Source: UBA937 sp031549725 (GTDB lineage Bacteria > Spirochaetota > Spirochaetia > Treponematales > Breznakiellaceae). From it: a stretch of DNA of 64,000 nt. Shown piece by piece: positions 26,000 through 35,635 of this stretch. The stretch is taken from the NCBI GenBank assembly GCA_031549725.1, contig JAVBPH010000034.1:1-64000 (forward strand), given 5' to 3'. Position 1 is the first letter of the stretch. Every line of letters starts with the position of its first letter. Both the position numbers and the translations under genes were made by a program. The notes below the pieces were generated by a model. That model made no database searches. It saw nothing but the letters and a program-made list of their open reading frames with translations, and was not told the DNA's origin.

Positions 26000-27013
26000 A
26001 TGACCATCCATGAAATAGCCGAAAAGGCCGGTGTTTCCATAGGTACGGTAGACCGGGTTATCCATAAGAGAGGCCGGGTCTCCCCTGAAACAGAAAAGAA
26101 AATTCAAAAGATAATCGATGCTGCGGGTTACCAGCCGAATCCCATAGCCCGGCATCTGAAAAGAAACAAACAGTACGTTATCGGGCTGCTGGTTCCTGGT
26201 CTTGCCACGGAAGGTGGATATTGGAAAATAATTCACAGCGGTATTATCAGGGGGATTGAAGAACTTTCGGCATTTTCATTTGATTTGAAGATATTCGAAT
26301 TCAACCGTTCCGACAGGATTTCCCTGTCCAGGGCATTTGCGGAAATGAACGCCGCGGGATGTTCCGTTTATATTATTGCACCGGTGCTTCAGGAAGAAAC
26401 ACTCCTGCTGCTGTCCGAACTGGAAAAGCCTGCTCCGTATTTCTTTATAGATTCTCCTTTGCCGGGATTATCCCCGGAATCGACCATCGCCCAGAATCCC
26501 TATAACGGCGGGTACCTGGCGGGGAGGCTGATGGAATTATTCTGCGGTAAAAGCGGTCCCCTGGCGGTGATCCGGCCCTATACCGAAGCGTTTAACCTGA
26601 ATGAAAGGACCCGGGGGTTTTACAGCTGGTTTGGCCCAAAACGGAGTAAATCGGTTTTTGATATTGTAAGCCCTAAGGAGCAGGTGGAGGAAATTTTCAC
26701 CACCCTGCAGGTTTCGATTTCCAAAACCGGACTAAAGGGAATTTTTGTGGTCACATCATTTGTACATAAGATTGCGGACTACATCGATTCCCTGGGGTTA
26801 AAAGAAAAAATATGTATCATAGGATACGACCTGATCGAAGAAAATAAGCAGCGCCTTAAGGACGGTACGATTGACTGTCTTATCTCCCAGCGGCCGGAAG
26901 AGCAGGGGCGGCAGGCGGTTTTTCAGGTTTTTAAAAAGCTGGTATTGAAGGAAATTCCCGACCGGGATATTGAAATTCCCCTGGATATATTTTTAAAGGA
27001 AAATATCATCTGA
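26000..27013 (+). CDS. LacI-family regulator, likely of the arabinose genes
   Basis: 337 residues. The helix-turn-helix is at the N-terminus (IHEIAEKAGVSIGTVDRVIH) with the hinge motif GYQPNPIARHLKRN. A periplasmic-binding-protein-like sugar domain follows (YNGGYLAGRLMELFCG, RTRGFYSWF, IIGYDLIEEN). AAGGA lies five bases before ATG 26000; the in-frame extension to 25946 is not needed. It lies directly upstream of araB-araA-araD on the same strand, separated by a REP-like element and a strong promoter. A repressor of araBAD responsive to arabinose or a phosphorylated intermediate is the simplest reading. The usual Gram-positive AraR is a GntR/LacI chimera; this one is purely LacI-like. Confidence 0.85.
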   Translation: MTIHEIAEKAGVSIGTVDRVIHKRGRVSPETEKKIQKIIDAAGYQPNPIARHLKRNKQYVIGLLVPGLATEGGYWKIIHSGIIRGIEELSAFSFDLKIFEFNRSDRISLSRAFAEMNAAGCSVYIIAPVLQEETLLLLSELEKPAPYFFIDSPLPGLSPESTIAQNPYNGGYLAGRLMELFCGKSGPLAVIRPYTEAFNLNERTRGFYSWFGPKRSKSVFDIVSPKEQVEEIFTTLQVSISKTGLKGIFVVTSFVHKIADYIDSLGLKEKICIIGYDLIEENKQRLKDGTIDCLISQRPEEQGRQAVFQVFKKLVLKEIPDRDIEIPLDIFLKENII

Positions 27014-27040
27014 TGAAACCCTTCAGGAAAAATTGCCGCA

Positions 27041-27106
27041 GGTGGTTTCGAGGGCCTCAACCACCGAGAATTGCCCGGTCCCTGAGGCCCTCGAAGGGAC
27101 CTGCGG
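27041..27106. repeat. REP-like element, single copy
   Basis: Canonical double motif: GGTGGTTTCGAGGGCCTCAA with ACCACC, then GGTCCCTGAGGCCCTCGAAG with GGACC. Here the two loops, TCGAGGGCCTCA and TGAGGCCCTCGA, are perfectly complementary. It separates the LacI gene from the araB promoter. Confidence 0.85.
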
Positions 27107-27145
27107 AGAAAAACAGCTTCTATTCCGAAAAGGGCAATTATCTAT

Positions 27146-27205
27146 TTGACATTGGTTCGATTGTGTGATATTATGCGTGTACGATAACGCAAGAAACGTT
27201 TTTTC
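27146..27205 (+). promoter_or_regulatory. araBAD promoter with LacI-type operator candidate
   Basis: TTGACA (27146-27151), a 17-bp spacer and TATTAT (27169-27174) make a near-consensus promoter. Just downstream, GAAACGTTTTTTC (27193-27205), with the central CG of LacI-type operators, is a candidate repressor site. TGCGT...ACGCA (27174-27191) is another. A small hairpin around AAAAATCCGGTTGGATTTTT (27220-27245) lies in the leader. Confidence 0.7.
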
Positions 27206-27305
27206 ATGCATAAAAGGGCTTGCAAAAATCCGGTTGGATTTTTGGATGTTTCCGCTAATAATTAGGATAAGCCGGAACTATCCGGTTTCTTACAGGAGGG
27301 TTTCC

Positions 27306-28988
27306 ATGGGTCTTAATAAAAATGAAGCCTTTGTGCTTGGTCTCGACTACGGTTCAGATTCCTGCCGGGCCATACTCATTGATGCTGCGGACGGCAGCGA
27401 AGTCGGGGTATCGGTGATGAATTATCCCCGCTGGGCCAAGGGCATGTACTGCAATCCCGCATCAAACCAATTCCGGCAGCATCCCCAGGATTACATTGAT
27501 ACCCTGGAGGGAACGGTTAAGGAAATTGTAACCAAGGCAGGAAAAGACAAGGTCGGCAGGATAAAGGGTATTGCCATTGATACCACCGGTTCGACACCCT
27601 GTGCGGTTGACCGGGAAGGAACCCCTTTGTCGCTGAAACCGGAATTTGCGGAAAATCCCAGCGCCATGTTTGTTCTCTGGAAGGATCATACTTCCATTGC
27701 GGAAACCGCCAAAATAAATGAACTGGCCAAGACCTGGGGCGGGACGGATTATACGAAGTTTATCGGCGGAGTTTATTCCTCGGAATGGTTCTGGGCCAAG
27801 ATCATGCGGGTGTTTAACGAAGACGGTAAGGTGGAACAGGCGGTCTATTCCTTCCTGGAACACTGCGAATGGATGAACCTTCTCCTGACCGGAAAAAAGG
27901 ATGTGCCTTCCCTGAAAAGAAGCCGCTGCGCCATGGGTCATAAGGCCATGTGGCACCAGGAATTCGGCGGGTACCCCTCGGCGGAATTTTTCTCGAAACT
28001 GGATCCCCGGCTTTTAAAAATCCGGGAAAGCCTGGGCACCGAGACCTTCACCAGCGACCAGGTCAGCGGAAACCTTTCGGAAGAATGGGCCCGGAGGCTT
28101 GGTCTGCCCCCGGGAATTCCCGTAGCGGTAGGAGCCTACGATTCCCATATGGGAGCCGTCGGCGGCGGAGCAAAACCGGGCTGGCTGGTCAGGGTAATGG
28201 GCACCTCCACATGCGACATGATTGTGGGGGAAAAACACCAGGGACCGGAATTTGCCGTACCGGGAATCTGCGGCCAGGTGGATGGCTCCATCATTCCCGG
28301 AATGATCGGATACGAAGCAGGCCAGAGTTCCTTTGGGGATGTGTATGCCTGGTTTAAGAAACTGGTAATGTGGCCCCTGGAAACCCTTCTTCCCCAGATC
28401 CAGGGAATCGATGACGCAGCCAAAGAGGAGCTTACCAAGGCTCTTTCAAAAAATATTATTCCCGGATTGGAAAAAGCCGCGGAATCCATCGACCCTGTCA
28501 GCTCGGGGGTTACCGCCCTGGACTGGCTCAATGGCCGGAGGACCCCCAACGCGGACCAGCGCCTGAAAGCTGGAATCATGGGTCTAACCCTTGGAACCGA
28601 TGCTCCCAGGGTATACCGGGCCCTGACGGAAGCTACTGCCTTTGGCGCCAGGGCTATTGTGGAATGCTTCAGGGAAGGCGGCGTGGCCATTGAAGGGATT
28701 ATCGGTATTGGCGGGGTAGCCAGGAAGTCCCCCTTCGTTATGCAGATTTTAGCGGACGTGATCAATATGCCGATCCACGTGATCGCCAACGATCAGACCG
28801 TTGCCCTGGGGGCAGCCATATTTGCGGCCGCCGCGGCGGGGCTTTACCCGGATGTCCAGGCAGCCCAGAAGGCTATGCAGCCGCCGGTGGAAAAAATTTA
28901 TCATCCCGACCCCAGCCGGGTTAAGATGTACAATGACCTTTACACCCGGTATAAAACCCTGGGAACCTTTGTGGAAGGTCAGGTTTAA
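27306..28988 (+). CDS. araB: L-ribulokinase
   Basis: 560 residues, FGGY carbohydrate kinase family. LGLDYGSDSCRAILIDAADG near the N-terminus, TTGSTPCAVD, and the VMGTSTCDM and GGVARKSP motifs are specific for ribulokinase. The enzyme phosphorylates L-ribulose to L-ribulose 5-phosphate. GGAGGG lies before ATG 27306; the upstream frame extension to 27165 covers the promoter and is not coding. First gene of araB-araA-araD. Confidence 0.95.
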   Translation: MGLNKNEAFVLGLDYGSDSCRAILIDAADGSEVGVSVMNYPRWAKGMYCNPASNQFRQHPQDYIDTLEGTVKEIVTKAGKDKVGRIKGIAIDTTGSTPCAVDREGTPLSLKPEFAENPSAMFVLWKDHTSIAETAKINELAKTWGGTDYTKFIGGVYSSEWFWAKIMRVFNEDGKVEQAVYSFLEHCEWMNLLLTGKKDVPSLKRSRCAMGHKAMWHQEFGGYPSAEFFSKLDPRLLKIRESLGTETFTSDQVSGNLSEEWARRLGLPPGIPVAVGAYDSHMGAVGGGAKPGWLVRVMGTSTCDMIVGEKHQGPEFAVPGICGQVDGSIIPGMIGYEAGQSSFGDVYAWFKKLVMWPLETLLPQIQGIDDAAKEELTKALSKNIIPGLEKAAESIDPVSSGVTALDWLNGRRTPNADQRLKAGIMGLTLGTDAPRVYRALTEATAFGARAIVECFREGGVAIEGIIGIGGVARKSPFVMQILADVINMPIHVIANDQTVALGAAIFAAAAAGLYPDVQAAQKAMQPPVEKIYHPDPSRVKMYNDLYTRYKTLGTFVEGQV

Positions 28989-29062
28989 CAAACGTATCGA
29001 GTCGGACAGCGTGCGGCGTTGTTCTGGAAATAATATAGAAGCTTTAACAGGAGATTTGAAAT

Positions 29063-30559
29063 ATGGTAGATCTTAAACAGTATGAATTTTGGTTTATCGT
29101 CGGCAGCCAGGACCTCTATGGCGATGAAGCATTAAAGCAAGTAGCAGCCGATGCAAAAACTATGGTTGACGGGTTTTCCCAGGATGCACAGCTTCCCTGC
29201 AAGGTAGTTCTGAAACCGGTGGCAAAGTCACCCCAGATGATAAGGAAACTTTTCGAGGAAGCCAATGCGGCCCAGGCCTGTGCCGGGATCATTACCTGGA
29301 TGCATACCTTCTCCCCGTCAAAAATGTGGATCCAGGGATTGGGAATAAACAGGAAACCCCTGTTCCATCTCCACACCCAGTTCAACCGGGACATTCCCTG
29401 GGATACCATTGATATGGATTTTATGAACCTCAACCAATCCGCCCATGGTGACCGGGAACACGGCTTTATCCATGCCCGGATGAGGCTTCCCCGGAAAGTT
29501 GTAGCTGGTTACTGGCAGGAACCTGAAGTCCGGCGCCGGATGGGTGTTTGGATGCGGGCAGCCGCAGCCAGGCTTGACGGAATGGAATCAGTGGTGGTGC
29601 GTATCGGCGACAACATGCGGGAAGTGGCGGTTACCGAAGGCGATAAGGTTGAAGCCCAGATTAAGTTCGGCTGGCAGGTAAATACCTGGGGCGTGGGTGA
29701 TGTGGCGGCACTTTTCAGCAAAGTTTCCGACGCCGCGGCGGAAGAACTAATCAAGGAATATCAGAAATTATATGATTTTGCTCCGGAACTTAAACCTGGC
29801 AGTGATGCATGGAAAGCCCTGGCCGGCCAGGCAAAAATTGAAATAGCCCTGAGGGAACTTCTGCAGCGGGAACATGCGGGCGCATTCACCACCACGTTCC
29901 AGGATCTCCATGGACTTCCCCAGCTTCCGGGTTTTGCTCCCCAGCGTTTTATGGAACAGGGATATGGTTTCGGCGGGGAAGGGGACTGGAAAATTTCCAT
30001 GCTGGTCCGGGCTGCCAAGGTTATGGCCGCAGGTCTGCCGGGTGGAACATCCTTTATGGAAGATTATACCTATCATTTTGAACCGGGCCGCGAAGCAGCT
30101 CTTGGGGCTCACATGCTTGAGGTATGTCCTTCTATTTCAGATAAGAAACCCCGGATTGAAGTTCATCCCCTGGGAATCGGCGGCAAGGCTGATCCGGCCC
30201 GGCTGGTTTTTGATGCTGCCCCCGGACAGGCGGTAATGGCCACTTTAGTGGATCTGGGTGACCGGTTCAGGATGATCGTAAATCAAGTGGAAACTATCAA
30301 GATTGACCGGGCTATGCCGAAACTTCCCGTGGCCAGGGCACTCTGGAAACCCTACCCGAATTTAAGGGATGCGGCGGAATGCTGGATTCTTTCCGGCGGG
30401 GCCCACCATTCGGTGTATTCCACCGCTGTCGGCGTTGAACATTTCCGGGACTGGGCTGAAATGATGAATATTGAATTCGTCCTGATTGATAAGGATACCC
30501 GGCCGGTTCAGCTTCAGAATGAACTGCGCTGGAGTGAAGCCTACTGGACCGGCAGGTAA
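29063..30559 (+). CDS. araA: L-arabinose isomerase
   Basis: 498 residues, the family length. Motifs include WMHTFSPSKMWIQGL near residue 80 and FTTTFQDLHGLPQLPGFAPQ. GYGFGGEGDWK and SFMEDYTYHF carry the Mn-binding glutamates, and HPLGIGGKADPARLVF is also present. It converts L-arabinose to L-ribulose in the cytoplasm. GGAGA precedes the ATG. It lies 74 bp after araB and four bases before araD, so one transcript is expected. Confidence 0.96.
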   Translation: MVDLKQYEFWFIVGSQDLYGDEALKQVAADAKTMVDGFSQDAQLPCKVVLKPVAKSPQMIRKLFEEANAAQACAGIITWMHTFSPSKMWIQGLGINRKPLFHLHTQFNRDIPWDTIDMDFMNLNQSAHGDREHGFIHARMRLPRKVVAGYWQEPEVRRRMGVWMRAAAARLDGMESVVVRIGDNMREVAVTEGDKVEAQIKFGWQVNTWGVGDVAALFSKVSDAAAEELIKEYQKLYDFAPELKPGSDAWKALAGQAKIEIALRELLQREHAGAFTTTFQDLHGLPQLPGFAPQRFMEQGYGFGGEGDWKISMLVRAAKVMAAGLPGGTSFMEDYTYHFEPGREAALGAHMLEVCPSISDKKPRIEVHPLGIGGKADPARLVFDAAPGQAVMATLVDLGDRFRMIVNQVETIKIDRAMPKLPVARALWKPYPNLRDAAECWILSGGAHHSVYSTAVGVEHFRDWAEMMNIEFVLIDKDTRPVQLQNELRWSEAYWTGR

Positions 30560-30563
30560 TACC

Positions 30564-31274
30564 ATGGATGCGTATAAGACCCTCCGGGAAGCTGCCTGCG
30601 AAGCAAACCTGGAAATACCCCGGAGGAACCTGGCTATATATACCTGGGGAAACGTATCGGCTTTTGACAGGGATAAAGGGGTGTTTGCCATTAAACCTTC
30701 CGGGGTATCCTACGATGCATTAACCCCGGAATCCATGGTTATTGTGGACCTGGAGGGGAAGGTGGTGGACGGAAAGTTCAGACCCTCCTCGGACACGGAT
30801 ACCCACCGGATTCTCTACCGGTCCTTCCCGGACATTGGAGGTATCACCCATACCCATTCAACCTATGCGGTTGCCTGGGCCCAGGCAAGGCGGTCCGTCC
30901 CGGTTTTTGGGACCACCCATGCGGATCATGGTGCAGAGGAGATTCCCTGTACGGATATGATCTCACCGGAGGCGGTCCGGACAGCGTATGAACTTGAAAC
31001 AGGAAAGCTTATTGCATCAACCTTTAAGGAAAAGAACATTGATTATACGTCCATGCCGATGGTTCTGGTAGCGGGTCACGGGCCTTTTACCTGGGGCAAG
31101 GATGCATCCAAGTCGGTTTACCACGGTGCAGTTTTGGAGGAAATCTGTAAGATGGCCTTCATCACCTTAGGCCTTAATCCAAAAGCGGAGATGCTGCCGG
31201 ACTATGTTATCGGGAAGCACTGGGAACGGAAACACGGAGCCGGTGCTTATTATGGACAGGGCGGCAAGGATTAA
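30564..31274 (+). CDS. araD: L-ribulose-5-phosphate 4-epimerase
   Basis: 236 residues, class II aldolase fold. TWGNVSAFDR (phosphate binding), ITHTHSTYAVAWAQA (zinc histidines) and FGTTHADHGAEEIPCT are diagnostic, and a third zinc histidine lies in VAGHGPFTWG. It converts L-ribulose 5-phosphate to D-xylulose 5-phosphate, feeding the pentose phosphate pathway. Start ATG 30564 follows the araA stop by four bases. The open frame reaching back to 30486 overlaps araA and is not used. Confidence 0.95.
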   Translation: MDAYKTLREAACEANLEIPRRNLAIYTWGNVSAFDRDKGVFAIKPSGVSYDALTPESMVIVDLEGKVVDGKFRPSSDTDTHRILYRSFPDIGGITHTHSTYAVAWAQARRSVPVFGTTHADHGAEEIPCTDMISPEAVRTAYELETGKLIASTFKEKNIDYTSMPMVLVAGHGPFTWGKDASKSVYHGAVLEEICKMAFITLGLNPKAEMLPDYVIGKHWERKHGAGAYYGQGGKD

Positions 31275-31315
31275 CCTATCGTTCCGGTGTTAATACGTTT
31301 TTTTACAGTTGTTTT

Positions 31316-31350
31316 ATACCCCATGGACTGGTCCATGGGGTATTTTCTTC
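31316..31350 (+). terminator. araBAD terminator
   Basis: ATACCCCATGGAC and GTCCATGGGGTAT form a perfect 13-bp stem (31316-31328 with 31331-31343), followed by TTTTCTTCT. It lies 42 bp after the araD stop. Confidence 0.88.
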
Positions 31351-31400
31351 TATAGATAATAGGATGTTTCTGCGGGATTTTTTCGGTCTTCCAAAAATCC

Positions 31401-31541
31401 ACAACCCCGCCGCAAGCAGCAGGGCATATTGGTTCTGTAAGGCAAGGATTATATGAGGGTTTTATACACACAAAACAATTTCTTTGTTGCTTCAAAGAAT
31501 CGTCCTAAGGTGCATATATTAAACCCGCCTGCGAATGAAAA
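31401..31541 (+). repeat. TTGGTTCTGTAAGG repeat family, copy C
   Basis: Shares the core TTGGTTCTGTAAGGCAAGGA, the outer stem arms GGGTTTTATACACA and TGCATATATTAAACCC, the inner hairpin TTCTTTG/CAAAGAA and the end CTGCGAATGAAAA with the other copies. It lies between the araD terminator and the M24-like gene. Confidence 0.75.
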
Positions 31542-31623
31542 TACATCAAGTTGACATATACGGATAAACCATATAAAATTAATTCAATTTATTTTTATTT
31601 TTTAAAAACAAACGGAGGCGCCC

Positions 31624-33027
31624 ATGAAAAATGTGGTCCGGAAAAAAATTACATCTCTTCCCAATATAACCCAGCCCCTGGATGAATCCAATTTACCGGT
31701 TATTGACCGGGATGATTATAATAAGCGTATACATGCATTATTCAAGCTAGCCAACGGAAAATACAGCCACTTTATAATCTATGCGGATAGGGAACATTTT
31801 TCAAATGTAGAATATTTTACAGGGTATGATCCGCGCTTTGAGGAATGCCTGCTGATACTACAAGACGGAAAAAAGCCCGTTCTGGTGGTTGGGAACGAAG
31901 GTATATCATATGCCGCCAGAATTCCCTACGGGATTGATGTGGTTGTTTATCCTGCTTTCAGTTTGCCCGCCCAGCCAAGAAACCCGGCTATTAAACTATC
32001 AAAAATATTTGCCGATGCAGGGGTAGGGCAGGATTCCGCTGTAGGGATTATTGGCTGGAAAGTATTTGACCAGAATGATTTTGCGGATTTTAACAACCAA
32101 TTCGATCTTCCCGCTTTTATAATGCAGGAATTATTAACCGTCACAAAGTCCGCAAATTTACGGAATGCGGTTTCCCTGATGGTGGATAATGAAACGGGGC
32201 TCCGCCATAATCTGTGTGCCAAGGAACTAGTATTATGTGAGGTTTCCGGAACAAAAAGCAGCAGGAGTACCTATGAAGTACTTAAAAACCTCCGGGAGGG
32301 CATAAGCGAACTGGAAGCATCCCGTTACCTTCATATTGACGGGGATCCCATCAGCACCCACCCGAATATCAATTTCGGGCACAATTATTTTTATGCCCTG
32401 GCCAGCCCGAGCCATACCCAGCGTTTGAAAAAGGGCGATATTGTTGGCGCGGGTATGGCTTACCGCCGATCCCTCTGCCACAAGGTTTCATTCTTTGTTG
32501 AGCGGGAGGATGAATTGGATCCTTCAAAAGTAAAAGAAATAAACAGAATATACAACACATATTTTTCCGCGGTCTCCGTATGGTATGAATCCCTCGGGAT
32601 TGGTGTGACCGGCGGCGAGGTATATGAAAACGTCAAAAAAGCAGTAGGTGATTATAAAGCGTTTAATATAGGATTGAACCCGGGGCACTGTATTCATACT
32701 GAGGAGTGGACCAACAGTCCCTTCTACGAGGGCTGCAGCGCAAAAATACATTCCGGAATGGCTATCCAATGTGATTTCACCTCCGCGGATGAAAAGAGCG
32801 GGATCGGAGTCCATGCTGAGGATGGTGTGGTCATCGCGGACGAAGAAATGCGGAAAGCCATGTCCCGTATCGCTCCCTTATCTTATGCGCGTATTCAAGC
32901 CCGTCAGGATTTTATGAGGAATGTCCTGGGGATCCGTATTGCCGATGAGGTTTTACCGACGTCGGACATCCCCGGAATAGTGTTTCCTTTCCTGGGTGAT
33001 TTATCAACGGTATTAGCCAACCAGTAA
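31624..33027 (+). CDS. M24 (pita-bread) peptidase-like protein, metal site incomplete
   Basis: 467 residues. The N-terminal ~180 residues look like the creatinase/Xaa-Pro peptidase N-domain (FIIYADREHFSNVEYFTGYD). The C-terminal half looks like the pita-bread domain (LREGISELEASRYLH, GLNPGHCIHTEEW, GMAIQCDFTSAD, GIGVHAEDGVVI). Of the five metal ligands usual in M24 enzymes, a histidine-bearing GHCIHTEE and a glutamate in HAEDG can be matched. The two aspartates expected in the D-G...D-x-T-R region are not apparent (GAGMAYRRSLCHKVSFF instead). A non-metallo or non-enzymatic function is possible, as in FACT-like M24 homologues. GGAGGCGCC precedes the ATG. Single gene. Confidence 0.7.
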   Translation: MKNVVRKKITSLPNITQPLDESNLPVIDRDDYNKRIHALFKLANGKYSHFIIYADREHFSNVEYFTGYDPRFEECLLILQDGKKPVLVVGNEGISYAARIPYGIDVVVYPAFSLPAQPRNPAIKLSKIFADAGVGQDSAVGIIGWKVFDQNDFADFNNQFDLPAFIMQELLTVTKSANLRNAVSLMVDNETGLRHNLCAKELVLCEVSGTKSSRSTYEVLKNLREGISELEASRYLHIDGDPISTHPNINFGHNYFYALASPSHTQRLKKGDIVGAGMAYRRSLCHKVSFFVEREDELDPSKVKEINRIYNTYFSAVSVWYESLGIGVTGGEVYENVKKAVGDYKAFNIGLNPGHCIHTEEWTNSPFYEGCSAKIHSGMAIQCDFTSADEKSGIGVHAEDGVVIADEEMRKAMSRIAPLSYARIQARQDFMRNVLGIRIADEVLPTSDIPGIVFPFLGDLSTVLANQ

Positions 33028-33058
33028 GACCGTAAGCTGCAGAATTCCGCATGTAAAT

Positions 33059-33197
33059 CAACACCCCCGCAGCAAACAGCGTGTATGTTGGTTCTGTAAG
33101 GTAAGGATTATATGCGGGTTTCATACACGCAAAACAATTTCTTTGTTGCTTCAAGGAATCGCCCTAAAGAGCGTGTATTATACCCGCCGGCGAATAA
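33059..33197 (+). repeat. TTGGTTCTGTAAGG repeat family, copy D
   Basis: Best-paired copy. GCGGGTTTCATACACGC pairs with GCGTGTATTATACCCGC (two mismatches) around the inner hairpin TTTCTTTG/CAAGGAA. It is preceded by the CCCCCGCAGCAAACAGCG part-hairpin and the core TTGGTTCTGTAAGGTAAGGA, and ends GGCGAATAAA. It lies just after the M24-like gene. Confidence 0.8.
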
Positions 33198-33294
33198 ATC
33201 CAGGCGGATTTTTTCTTTCCGGCCTGTATTTTAAATAATTTTTCCAATGCTTTTTATTTTATAATACAATTTTTGATAAATATAAGGAGTAATC

Positions 33295-35457
33295 ATGGCC
33301 GGGGGATTTTTTTTAACAAAAAGCATTAAGATAAAGTTTCTTGCGGGTATTGCCGCCTTTACAATTATTATCCTTGCTTCCACAGGTTTTGTCATTTATC
33401 TGCGGGTATCCAAAACAACAGAAGAAATGTATCTGAAAAACATTGATCAGCAGCGGGTAGGTCTGGATATCATCATCAATTCATTCTTTGCAAATGTTGC
33501 CCATGTAACAACCGCACTAGATGAAACGGATGTAGTCAAAATGCTGGGGACTAACCTCACATCATATATTCACATGAACGACCCCAGCGGAAAAAATGTG
33601 ATGAAACCGAACAATCCCTATGAAGAAGAAATATTTAAACTCTGTAAACTTTTCTTTGATAACTACCCTGAAGTTTTTACCGTGGGTGTTGCTTCTGAAA
33701 TTGACGGCGGATTTATTATGTATCCCCCGTCAGACAGAAGTAACGGGTATGATCCCAGAACCCGTTCCTGGTATAAATCAGCCTTCACAAATCCGGGACA
33801 GGCGGTTTTTTCAAGCCCCTATACTACCAGCGCAGGGGAACTGGTTATTTCCTCTGTGAGGACTGTAAATAATCAGGACAACCGGGTAACCGGGGTTATG
33901 ATGGTTGATGTCAGTCTGAATTATATTTCGGAGGTTCTGAAGTCGGTGAAAATAGGGGATAATGTGTTTGTCATGATTATAGATGATAATGATGTTATCC
34001 TGGCGGACCCTAGGGATAATTCCCATATCTTCAAGAATATTGCGGATGTACAGATAGAAAATTTTCAGGAGATTTCTATTCAGGCAAAAAACCGGTTTGT
34101 CCCGGCTCAATTCGCGGACGGGAAAAAATATAATATCCGGATATATCCCTCCCAGAATGAATTTGTGGATATGAATTATGTCATAAGCATTCCGGAAAAT
34201 GAAATAAGAAGCAAGAATAATCCAATAATCATTCAAATTCTTATTTCCATTATTGTTGCTTCACTAATAGGAATAGCGTTTGCCTATATCCTGGCATCCC
34301 TTTTTTCAAAGCCTATTCTTACCATTACCAAAAGCCTCTCATCGATTGAAAAGGGGGATCTTACCACCCGGGTGGATATAAAAAACAAGGATGAACTTGG
34401 GCATCTGGCCGGGTCCTTTAATGAAACCATTGGGAAGGTGGGAACATCCATAAGGGCGGTAATTGAAGAATCCCAGTCCATGAAAGAAATCGGGGAGGAC
34501 CTTTCCAGGGAGATGAATGAAACAGCCCAGGCTATCAGCGAAATGGGAGAGACCATCCAGAATGTTAAGGACCAGACCATCAACCAGTCCGCGGGGGTGG
34601 AGGAGACCAGGAGTACCATTGAACAGATTGTGAGGAACATTGAATCCCTGAACAGGAATATTGATCTCCAGACAGACAGTGTTATGAAGTCCACCGCTTC
34701 CATTGAAGAAATGGTGGCGGGTATCCATTCCATAACTTCCATCCTTGGGCAGAATGCCGAATCCGTATCGGCCCTGGGAGAAGCCGCCTCAAAGGGGCAA
34801 AGCAAAGTAAACGAGGCTTCTACCATCAGCTTGAAGATAAAGGATGAATCCGAAGGCCTGCTTGGGGCAAGCCAGATGATCCAGAACATTGCCAGCCAGA
34901 CCAACCTGCTGGCAATGAACGCAGCGATTGAAGCGGCTCATGCGGGGGAAGCGGGAAGAGGTTTTGCGGTGGTTGCCGGGGAAATCCGGAAACTTGCGGA
35001 AGATTCCAGCGCCCAGGGGAAAAATATCACCCTGGTACTTAAGGGGTTAAAGGATTCAATAGAGGAACTTGCCCGTTCAACATTGGAAGTTCAGAAACAG
35101 TTTGGTACAATTTTTTCCCTGACCGAGCAGGTTAAAACCCAGGAACAGGTAATTACAACAGCCATGCAGGACCAGAATACCGGCGGGAGCCAGGTCCTGG
35201 AGGGAATCCAGATAATCCATGAAATTACAAAGAAGGTAAAGAACGGTTCCGAAGAAATGCTTAAAGGAAACCGGGAAATCCTGGTGGAAATGGGAAAACT
35301 TGCGGATGTAACCAGCAGCATTTCCAGCAGTATGAATGAGCTGACCTCCGGTACTGAACATCTTGGCAATTCCGTTGACCAGGTCCAGGAAAGTACCCGG
35401 AGAAACCGGGACAGTATTGACCGGTTATCCCAGGGTATCCGTAAATTCAAAGTATAG
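33295..35457 (+). CDS. Methyl-accepting chemotaxis protein, double-Cache type
   Basis: 720 residues. Membrane helix at about 12-35. A dCache_1 periplasmic domain of about 270 residues follows (SDRSNGYDPRTRSWYKSA, VFSSPYTTSAGELVISSVRT, GVMMVDVSLNYISEVL). The second helix at about 311-335 is followed by HAMP and the coiled-coil signalling domain, with the tip near residue 533 (ASQTNLLAMNAAIEAAHAGE). The R-x-W-Y and D-V-S positions match the ligand-contacting pattern of amine and amino-acid sensing dCache domains, so such a ligand is plausible. AAGGAG lies six bases before the ATG. No other chemotaxis gene adjoins it. Confidence 0.9.
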   Translation: MAGGFFLTKSIKIKFLAGIAAFTIIILASTGFVIYLRVSKTTEEMYLKNIDQQRVGLDIIINSFFANVAHVTTALDETDVVKMLGTNLTSYIHMNDPSGKNVMKPNNPYEEEIFKLCKLFFDNYPEVFTVGVASEIDGGFIMYPPSDRSNGYDPRTRSWYKSAFTNPGQAVFSSPYTTSAGELVISSVRTVNNQDNRVTGVMMVDVSLNYISEVLKSVKIGDNVFVMIIDDNDVILADPRDNSHIFKNIADVQIENFQEISIQAKNRFVPAQFADGKKYNIRIYPSQNEFVDMNYVISIPENEIRSKNNPIIIQILISIIVASLIGIAFAYILASLFSKPILTITKSLSSIEKGDLTTRVDIKNKDELGHLAGSFNETIGKVGTSIRAVIEESQSMKEIGEDLSREMNETAQAISEMGETIQNVKDQTINQSAGVEETRSTIEQIVRNIESLNRNIDLQTDSVMKSTASIEEMVAGIHSITSILGQNAESVSALGEAASKGQSKVNEASTISLKIKDESEGLLGASQMIQNIASQTNLLAMNAAIEAAHAGEAGRGFAVVAGEIRKLAEDSSAQGKNITLVLKGLKDSIEELARSTLEVQKQFGTIFSLTEQVKTQEQVITTAMQDQNTGGSQVLEGIQIIHEITKKVKNGSEEMLKGNREILVEMGKLADVTSSISSSMNELTSGTEHLGNSVDQVQESTRRNRDSIDRLSQGIRKFKV

Positions 35458-35635
35458 GGGAAGGGCTGCCCCGGAAGTTGGCTGCTTTTGACAGTCCTTT
35501 TTTAAGGCGGCAAAGCTGCTGGGCAAGCCGGTACCGGGGATCATTGAGGTTGTGCGTATAAATTTTGTTATGCGATATTTGTCCTAACATCTCCCTGACA
35601 AAAAATGTTATGAATGATAAATTATGGAGATGACA

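Noticed and set aside
27215..27250. Riboswitch in the araB leader
   Set aside because: Only one short hairpin is visible and no conserved aptamer pattern; a LacI-type operator explains control more simply.
31271..33154. Two small minus-strand frames beginning MKQQRNCF (31271-31495 and 32912-33154)
   Set aside because: Their similarity comes from lying in two copies of the structured repeat; other copies disrupt the frame and no start site is supported.
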